Source: SFWF01 sp045539925 (GTDB taxonomy: Bacteria; Bacillota; Clostridia; Oscillospirales; Acutalibacteraceae). From it: DNA of 19,297 nt. Shown piece after piece: positions 15,415-19,297 of the stretch. The first letter of the stretch is position 1. Every line of letters starts with the position of its first letter. The stretch spans positions 1-19,297 of the forward strand of contig JAZQGH010000087.1 in the NCBI GenBank assembly GCA_045539925.1, given 5' to 3'. The position numbers were made by a program, and so were the translations under genes. The notes beneath the pieces were generated by a model that made no database searches, was not told the DNA's origin, and saw only the letters and a list, made by a program, of their open reading frames with translations.

Positions 15415-15423
15415 ATTATACCA
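15415..15423 (-). promoter_or_regulatory. Extended -10 promoter of the rlmB-tatD operon
   Basis: On the minus strand TGG-TATAAT (15423-15415) lies about 45 bases ahead of the rlmB start. No good -35 hexamer is seen 17 bases upstream, but the TGN extension and perfect -10 make a promoter likely. It is divergent from enolase. Confidence 0.6.
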
Positions 15424-15518
15424 TAAGTTATAAAAAAACGAAAGAGTTTTTTCAAACATAAATAATATGGAAAAAGAGGGTAAAAATAGCATTAAAACCA
15501 AAAGACAGGAGTTTTGAT

Positions 15519-16757
15519 ATGAGCAAGATAGTAAAAATAAAAGCAACCGAGCTTTTTGATTCGAGAGGCGTTCCCACAGTAGGTGTGGCGGTGTTTACCG
15601 AAAAGGGCGGAGCAGGTTATGCAACGGTACCGTCGGGAGCATCCACAGGAATGTTCGAGGCACACGAACTGCGGGATGGAGGCAACAGAATTTTAGGATT
15701 GGGCGTTAAAAAGGCAGTAGAGCATATAAACTGCCTTATAACCCCTGCTCTTCTGGGCCACGACAGCTCGAACTGTGAGGAGCTTGACCGCATAATGCTG
15801 GACCTTGACGGCACCGAGAACAAGTCCCGTCTTGGGGCAAATGCCATACTCAGCGTTTCGATAGCGGCGGCAAAGGCTACAGCCAATGAAGAGCAGACCC
15901 CTCTTTATAAATATCTGTCCTCAGGCGGAAAGCTAGTTATGCCCCGACCGATGATGAATATATTAAACGGCGGAGCCCACGCATCAAATAATATCGATAT
16001 TCAGGAGTTTATGATTCAGCCCGTAAAGCCTGCGAGCTTCAGGGAAAGTATGGAGATATGCACCGAGGTCTATCATACACTGAAAAGCATCCTCAAAAAG
16101 GCGGGGAAGTCTACAGCTGTAGGTGACGAGGGCGGTTTTGCCCCCGACCTTTCGGGGGACACCGAGGCGCTGGAGCTTATCTGCGAAGCCATAGTTCAGG
16201 CAGGCTATAGCACTGACAAGGTGAAACTCTGTATAGATGCCGCGGCGTCTGAGTGGTATATCGACTCAGGGATTTACCGTATGCCAAAACGGGATATTAA
16301 ACTTGACGGAGAGGAGCTTGTGGGAATGTGGGAAAAGCTCTCGGAGAAATATCCCATATTCTCTATCGAGGACGGTATCGGTGAAAACGATTTTGAGAAC
16401 TTTTCACTTCTTACAAAACGGATTGGGGATAGGGTGCAGCTTGTGGGAGATGACCTTTTTGTAACTAACGAGAAACGGCTTGAGGCAGGACTTCTTGCTG
16501 GGGCGGCCAATTCGATACTCATAAAGCCTAACCAGATAGGCAGCCTCAGTGAGACCCTGAAGGTCATTAAAAAGGCGCAGGAAAACCGTTACAGCACCGT
16601 AATATCCCACCGCTCGGGTGATACTGAGGACACCTTTATTGCCGACCTTGCGGTGGCAGTGGGTGCAGGACAGATAAAAACGGGCGCACCCTGCCGCAGT
16701 GAGCGTGTGGCAAAATACAACCGTCTTCTTATAATAGAAGAGGAAATGAACGGTTGA
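15519..16757 (+). CDS. eno: Enolase (phosphopyruvate hydratase), short C-terminus
   Basis: 412 residues, converting 2-phosphoglycerate to phosphoenolpyruvate. Active-site residues are in place (E. coli numbers in brackets): Glu163 [168], Glu204 in GDEGGFAP [209], metal ligands Asp240 [246], Glu284 [290] and Asp311 [317], Lys336 in LIKPNQIG [341] and His364-Arg365-Ser366 [369-371]. The protein stops at IIEEEMNG, about 15-20 residues earlier than usual (~430), and the N-terminal DSRGNPTV is DSRGVPTV. CAGGAG at 15506-15511 supports the ATG at 15519. The stop lies at the border of a repeat-like intergenic region. Likely active; whether it is the only enolase in the genome is unknown. Confidence 0.96.
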   Translation: MSKIVKIKATELFDSRGVPTVGVAVFTEKGGAGYATVPSGASTGMFEAHELRDGGNRILGLGVKKAVEHINCLITPALLGHDSSNCEELDRIMLDLDGTENKSRLGANAILSVSIAAAKATANEEQTPLYKYLSSGGKLVMPRPMMNILNGGAHASNNIDIQEFMIQPVKPASFRESMEICTEVYHTLKSILKKAGKSTAVGDEGGFAPDLSGDTEALELICEAIVQAGYSTDKVKLCIDAAASEWYIDSGIYRMPKRDIKLDGEELVGMWEKLSEKYPIFSIEDGIGENDFENFSLLTKRIGDRVQLVGDDLFVTNEKRLEAGLLAGAANSILIKPNQIGSLSETLKVIKKAQENRYSTVISHRSGDTEDTFIADLAVAVGAGQIKTGAPCRSERVAKYNRLLIIEEEMNG

Positions 16758-16930
16758 CAGTAGCGGCTTATGCCGTAGGGCCGAGGGCCACTTTTTGTAG
16801 GGATGAGGGATGAGGGAAAGGTGTGCCTTCGGCACGAAAATATAAACGGCGAGCGTAGGGGAGGGGATTCTTCCCCTCCCGCGCTACGACATCTTCGACG
16901 CACCGTTAACCTCTGTGTCACTTTATCAAA
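16750..16930. repeat. Hairpin-rich intergenic repeat-like segment
   Basis: The stretch after enolase has a composition unlike its surroundings: GGTTGACAG at the enolase stop, GGGATGAGGGATGAGGG, the hairpin GTGCC-TTC-GGCAC (about 16822-16834), the larger hairpin at 16854-16888, and then CGACGCACCGTTAACC. It resembles the dispersed non-coding repeats common between genes in Ruminococcaceae, but only one copy is visible here, so the repeat status is inferred. Confidence 0.45.
16854..16888. repeat. GC-rich hairpin
   Basis: CGTAG pairs with CTACG (outer five pairs), and GGGAGGGGA pairs with TCCCCTCCC (inner nine pairs), around a TTCT loop, with a three-base bulge GCG on the 3' side. There is no T-run, so it is not a standard terminator. 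It could stabilise the enolase mRNA 3' end. Confidence 0.7.
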
Positions 16931-16957
16931 ATAAAAGCCCCCTTGATAACAAGGGGG
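16931..16957 (-). terminator. Terminator of the XRE regulator gene
   Basis: On the minus strand CCCCCTTG-TTAT-CAAGGGGG is followed by CTTTTATTTT. It begins 23 bases after the stop codon of the regulator. On the plus strand it may also help end enolase transcripts, although the tail GTATAT is poor. Confidence 0.8.
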
Positions 16958-16979
16958 TATATACGCGCACTGAAAGACA

Positions 16980-17183
16980 TTATTCTTCCGTAATTTCAAA
17001 TAAATCATTAGGGGTGCAATCGAAAATTTGGCACAAAGCCTCAATGTTTTCGTATCTTATGGACTGAGTCTTATTGTTTACCATATTATTAAAGTTCTGA
17101 TAACTCATACCCAGTTGCATATAAAGCCAATATTTTGTTTTTCCTTTTTCCTTAAGCTTTTCTAACACTCTTAATCTAATCAT
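16980..17183 (-). CDS. Small XRE/Cro-CI family HTH regulator
   Basis: 67 residues, essentially one helix-turn-helix domain: LRVLEKLKEKGKTKYWLYMQ, then GMSYQNFNNMVNNKTQSIRYENIEALCQIFDCTPNDLFEI, where the last block is the typical end of the HTH_3/HTH_26 fold. The ATG at 17183 has GAGGTG upstream; an in-frame ATG at 17198 lies inside the palindrome and is less likely. It is divergently arranged with the 55-residue gene at 17298, and a palindrome lies just upstream. It is probably an autoregulatory repressor of this small locus. Confidence 0.88.
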   Translation of the reverse strand: MIRLRVLEKLKEKGKTKYWLYMQLGMSYQNFNNMVNNKTQSIRYENIEALCQIFDCTPNDLFEITEE

Positions 17184-17193
17184 AACACACCTC

Positions 17194-17208
17194 AACATAA
17201 GTTATGTT
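17194..17208. promoter_or_regulatory. Palindromic operator candidate for the XRE regulator
   Basis: AACATAA-G-TTATGTT is a perfect seven-base inverted repeat around a central G, lying 11 bases upstream of the regulator's start codon, in or beside its own promoter region. This size and symmetry fit a dimeric Cro/CI-type repressor. It is 32 bases from the -35 of the divergent gene. Confidence 0.55.
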
Positions 17209-17239
17209 TACATTAGATATTTTTACCCCAAAAAAACAC

Positions 17240-17268
17240 TTTACATATAGACTGTTTCGTTATATAAT
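17240..17268 (+). promoter_or_regulatory. Strong promoter of the 55-residue gene
   Basis: TTTACA (17240-17245), a 17-base spacer and a perfect TATAAT (17263-17268). It is the best match to a housekeeping sigma promoter in the window and lies 29 bases ahead of the ATG at 17298. Confidence 0.78.
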
Positions 17269-17297
17269 GAAAACATTACATAAAAAGGGGTTTTAAT

Positions 17298-17465
17298 ATG
17301 GCAGACTATAAACAAATGTATCTTACCTTGCTTGATGCAACCGAAAAGGCGATAAACGAGCTTATTTCCGCTCAGCGCGCCTGTGAGGAGCTCTACATTC
17401 TGGCAGAGCAGGAGGAGAAAAGAAAAAAGGCAGAGGTAATAAAACTTAAAGACAGCGAGCAATAA
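17298..17465 (+). CDS. 55-residue hypothetical protein, charged and probably helical
   Basis: Reads MADYKQMYLTLLDATEKAIN and continues to KLKDSEQ. It has a strong RBS (AAGGGG at 17285-17290, seven bases before the ATG), a strong promoter and its own terminator, so it is a real gene despite its size. The predicted protein is soluble, rich in Glu, Lys and Ala, with a single Cys (29), and probably forms a long helix or short coiled coil (residues 10-50). I do not recognise a family with certainty; similar short MADYK-type proteins seem common in gut Clostridia. It is divergent from the XRE regulator and may be controlled by it. Confidence 0.82.
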   Translation: MADYKQMYLTLLDATEKAINELISAQRACEELYILAEQEEKRKKAEVIKLKDSEQ

Positions 17466-17476
17466 ACAGTCCGACA

Positions 17477-17506
17477 CGGCATATCTTACGATATGCCGAT
17501 TTTTCT
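17477..17506 (+). terminator. Terminator of the 55-residue gene
   Basis: CGGCATATC-TTAC-GATATGCCG (17477-17498) is a nine-pair stem followed by ATTTTTC. It starts 12 bases after the stop codon. The stem also stands downstream of the convergent LCP gene, but without a T-run in that direction. Confidence 0.9.
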
Positions 17507-17559
17507 TGCTCTGGCCTAACAGATAACAAAGGCTATAAAAGTATTATTTTGGTGGTGTT

Positions 17560-19005
17560 TTATTGTATCACCGAGTCAATGATTTCCTTTGCTTTATCTA
17601 CAGTAGCGCTATCGGGTATCATAACATAAGCCTTCTGGCTGAGGGAATAGGTTTTTTGGGTAGAGCCCGTTCCGTTTACGGTATAGTGGGAAATGTTCCA
17701 TTTTGTGCCGAGACTGAGTTGGTCGCGTACAAGCTTTGCAATAAGGTCGTAGGGCACATCGGTTTCGAAGCTGCCCTTTATCCCGTCTAAAAATGCGGTG
17801 TAGTTGGTGAGAAGAGCAGGACTCAGTGCCTTGTTGATTACACCCTGCACTACTGCAAGCTGATGCTGACCTCTCTGTCGGTCTCCGCCGGGGAGGGTCT
17901 TTCGCGTACGGGCAAAAATAAGGGCTTTTGTGCCGTCGACCTCGTTAGGACCTTTTTTAAAAGAATGTCCCGAAGAGGTAAAGGCTATATCCGACTCTAC
18001 GGTTATTCCGCCCAGAGCGTCGATAATATTTTTAAAGCCGACGAAGTTGAGCTTGAAATAGTAATCTATATCAATGCCGTACAGCATTTCCATAGTGTCT
18101 ATGCTTACCTGCACACCGTAAACCCCCGAATGGGTGAGCTTGTCGGGAATTCCTTTGGAAATGGATAGGGGTACATAATAGTCCCTTGGGGTGGATATAA
18201 GGGCTATCTGTCCGCTTGTGGGATTTATCGCCGCAAGGATATTAACATCACTGCGGCTTTTTTTGGAAATTCTGTTGCCTCTTGTGTCAATTCCCGTAAT
18301 GTAGAGAATAAAAGCGCCGTTATCCTTTTTGGGAAGCTCTGTTAGGGAATCCTTGTTTTTTTCGGGCAGTTCTATGAGCAGGGTGTGTATTTCTCTGATG
18401 TTGTTAAGATAAAGCTCCTCATAGTTCTCTACCTCGTCTTCAAGAAGGTCTAAAAGACTTGTGCTTATAATAATAACATCGGTTTTCCCGTCGATAAGAC
18501 CGTCGAGCAGTTCGGTAATACCTGCAAATTCGGCAGTTTCGGGCTTTTTGCCGAAGAGTTTTTCAAGCTCGGATAGAGCGAGGTCGGTCGAGGTGCGGTC
18601 GAGAGTGCCGATAATACCAAAGCAGCGTCCCTTTACATCGCCTATGTTTTGTGCCGAATCCTCTGTGCGGACATATATTCCCACCTCGGAAAGCTCCTTT
18701 TCGGGGGTGGTTATATCATCGAGAGCAGATGCGCCATTAACTATATAAAATCCCGAAAATATTTCTGCCGCAAGTAAAATAAGAGCAAGAAAACAGCCTA
18801 TAACCGCAAGGACTTTGCGTTCAGAGTTGCGGCAAAGGAGAAAAACACCTGCTGTAACAAGAAGTATTGCCGCAGATAAGATAAGAATGATACCAAGAGA
18901 TAAAAGTCTGGTATTTATAAGCAGAACAACAAAAACGATACTGCAAACAAGGGAAATTCCCGTAACGATACCGCCAAAGAGCAATTTTTTAATATTTTCT
19001 TTCAT
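17560..19005 (-). CDS. LCP (LytR-CpsA-Psr) family protein with an inserted solute-binding-like domain
   Basis: 481 residues. Three membrane spans lie near the N-terminus (about 8-30, 35-58, 63-88). An extracellular domain at about 106-225 has the look of a periplasmic-binding-protein fold (VGIYVRTEDSAQNIGDVKG and DGLIDGKTDVIIIS). The LCP catalytic domain (232-400) follows, with conserved GIDTRG, SRSDVNILAAI, STPRDYYVPL, ARTRK and GGDRQRGQHQ. LCP enzymes transfer lipid-linked glycopolymers to peptidoglycan. The ATG at 19005 is preferred: GGAAGGG ends seven bases before it, while a TTG at 19020 would include that SD. It is monocistronic, with its own extended -10 promoter. Confidence 0.93.
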   Translation of the reverse strand: MKENIKKLLFGGIVTGISLVCSIVFVVLLINTRLLSLGIILILSAAILLVTAGVFLLCRNSERKVLAVIGCFLALILLAAEIFSGFYIVNGASALDDITTPEKELSEVGIYVRTEDSAQNIGDVKGRCFGIIGTLDRTSTDLALSELEKLFGKKPETAEFAGITELLDGLIDGKTDVIIISTSLLDLLEDEVENYEELYLNNIREIHTLLIELPEKNKDSLTELPKKDNGAFILYITGIDTRGNRISKKSRSDVNILAAINPTSGQIALISTPRDYYVPLSISKGIPDKLTHSGVYGVQVSIDTMEMLYGIDIDYYFKLNFVGFKNIIDALGGITVESDIAFTSSGHSFKKGPNEVDGTKALIFARTRKTLPGGDRQRGQHQLAVVQGVINKALSPALLTNYTAFLDGIKGSFETDVPYDLIAKLVRDQLSLGTKWNISHYTVNGTGSTQKTYSLSQKAYVMIPDSATVDKAKEIIDSVIQ

Positions 19006-19036
19006 AAAAAACCCTTCCAAAAAGTTACTAATAGTT

Positions 19037-19045
19037 ATTATATCA
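19037..19045 (-). promoter_or_regulatory. Extended -10 promoter of the LCP gene
   Basis: On the minus strand TGA-TATAAT (19045-19037) lies 32 bases ahead of the start codon. The matching -35 is weak (TGTTCA with a 17-base spacer). The right IS ends 50 bases upstream and leaves it intact. Confidence 0.6.
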
Positions 19046-19070
19046 CATTTATTTGCGTTTGAACAGTAAA

Positions 19071-19094
19071 ACCTCAGATAATTTTATCTGAGGT
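19071..19094 (-). terminator. Palindrome abutting the right IS, probably a terminator of a displaced upstream gene
   Basis: ACCTCAGATA-ATTT-TATCTGAGGT is a perfect ten-base inverted repeat ending at the base before the IS boundary. Read on the minus strand it is followed by TTTTAC, so it could terminate a minus-strand gene now separated by the IS. It is not repeated at the left IS, so it belongs to the host DNA and not to the element. Confidence 0.55.
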
Positions 19095-19135
19095 TGTAGC
19101 GTTACAATAGATGTGAGACCAAAAGAATAGAAAAA

Positions 19136-19197
19136 GTGATTGAGTTCTGTTAAAACAAGTTTGCTACAACAGAAAATAACAGAGAGGACTCAATCAC
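19136..19197 (+). promoter_or_regulatory. Long-range hairpin in front of the transposase start, with a promoter in its loop side
   Basis: The stem of 10 plus 6 pairs encloses the SD region (GAGG 19184-19187) and ends one base before the ATG. A candidate -10 TAAAAC (19151-19156) lies between the two arms. A transcript started there would lack the 5' arm, while a transcript reading in from outside would contain both arms and hide the SD. The same structure is present inverted at 39-100. Confidence 0.55.
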
Positions 19198-19198
19198 C

Positions 19199-19297
19199 AT
19201 GAATAGTATAACACAAAACAAGAGATATTGTCCACACGAAATAACAACAAAAATATATTCAGTGAAACTTTATCGACAAACAAAAGATATATCGTTT
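19199..19297 (+). CDS. Transposase N-terminus, right IS copy (partial, runs off the window)
   Basis: 33 codons, from MNSITQNKRYCPHEITTKIY to the window edge at DISF. The basic character and short helices fit the start of an HTH domain in an integrase-core transposase (IS3/IS481-like), but no catalytic region is visible. The first 12 codons are identical to the left copy. The ATG at 19199 follows AGAGAGGA with an 11-base gap, longer than is typical, in line with weak or controlled translation. Confidence 0.65.
   Translation, partial: MNSITQNKRYCPHEITTKIYSVKLYRQTKDISF

Larger units (their letters stand above)
19095..19297 (+). mobile_element. End of an insertion sequence, right copy (transposase reads out of the window)
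   Basis: 19095-19235 is the inverted copy of 1-141; the remaining bases to 19297 continue the transposase gene. The element starts TGTAGCGTTAC and has a leader of 104 bases before the transposase ATG. The leader holds a hairpin: GTGATTGAGT (19136-19145) pairs with ACTCAATCAC (19188-19197), and TCTGTT (19146-19151) pairs with AACAGA (19178-19183), with GAGG bulged out. Confidence 0.82.

Noticed and set aside
15424..15518. Promoter of enolase
   Set aside because: Several AT-rich -10-like strings (for example TAATAT at 15463) but none with a fitting -35, so no specific site is called.
16801..16817. Short direct repeats GGGATGAGGGATGAGGG considered as a CRISPR or iteron array
   Set aside because: Units are only seven bases, barely two copies, no spacers and no cas or rep genes nearby.
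17507..17559. Terminator for the LCP gene
   Set aside because: No stem with a T-run found on the minus strand; the hairpin at 17477-17498 lacks a U-tract in that direction.
1..19297. Composite transposon carrying the interior genes as cargo
   Set aside because: Interior genes are core housekeeping genes with no integrase, resistance or plasmid functions, and target duplications cannot be seen. Kept only as an alternative in the findings.

Overview
The window looks like chromosomal DNA of a low-to-moderate-GC Firmicute, most likely a gut Clostridia of the Oscillospirales/Ruminococcaceae type. Pointers are the class-I tetrahydrofolate (THF) riboswitch in front of an ECF folate transporter, the ABC/permease/GldG-like/DUF4340 transporter operon, the LCP protein, the strong purine-rich ribosome binding sites and the many Rho-independent terminators. 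Taxonomy is inferred from gene content only.

Layout. Both ends carry the first 141 bp of the same insertion sequence in opposite orientation (1-141 and 19095-19235, one mismatch). Each transposase reads outward and is cut by the window edge. Bases 142-5437 hold a four-gene plus-strand transporter operon of the Gld type (ATPase, ABC-2 permease, GldG-like protein, DUF4340 protein) ending at a terminator. Bases 5439-6926 are a promoter, a THF riboswitch with an unusually long internal helix and an SD-sequestering hairpin, folT, and a YbaK/ProX-like prolyl-tRNA editing protein, closed by a terminator. Bases 6925-7752 hold a ZIP-family metal transporter on the minus strand. At 7793-7969 is a 58-residue Asn/Gln-rich peptide gene with its SD buried in a perfect 12-bp inverted repeat. 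Bases 8037-15423 are a minus-strand operon read as rlmB, a large membrane protein, an O-antigen-ligase-like protein, metG and tatD. Diverging from it is an enolase gene (15519-16757) with a short C-terminus that stops inside a hairpin-rich intergenic repeat. Bases 16931-17506 hold a small XRE regulator and a divergent 55-residue gene sharing a palindromic operator candidate. Bases 17560-19042 hold a monocistronic LCP (LytR-CpsA-Psr) gene.

How the genes relate. Housekeeping functions (translation: metG, rlmB, YbaK/ProX; glycolysis: eno) are mixed with envelope functions (GldG-like transporter, O-antigen-ligase-like protein, LCP) and uptake (FolT, ZIP). There is no obvious defence island, prophage or CRISPR array. 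The most unusual gene is at 11989-14577. It reads as a P-type ATPase whose phosphorylation motif, CPC-type membrane motif, TGDN motif and GDGxND motif are all replaced, with a ~320-residue charged, low-complexity N-terminal extension. This would make it a pseudo-ATPase embedded in an envelope/translation operon. Other points of interest are the Asn/Gln-rich peptide, the riboswitch architecture and the paired IS ends.
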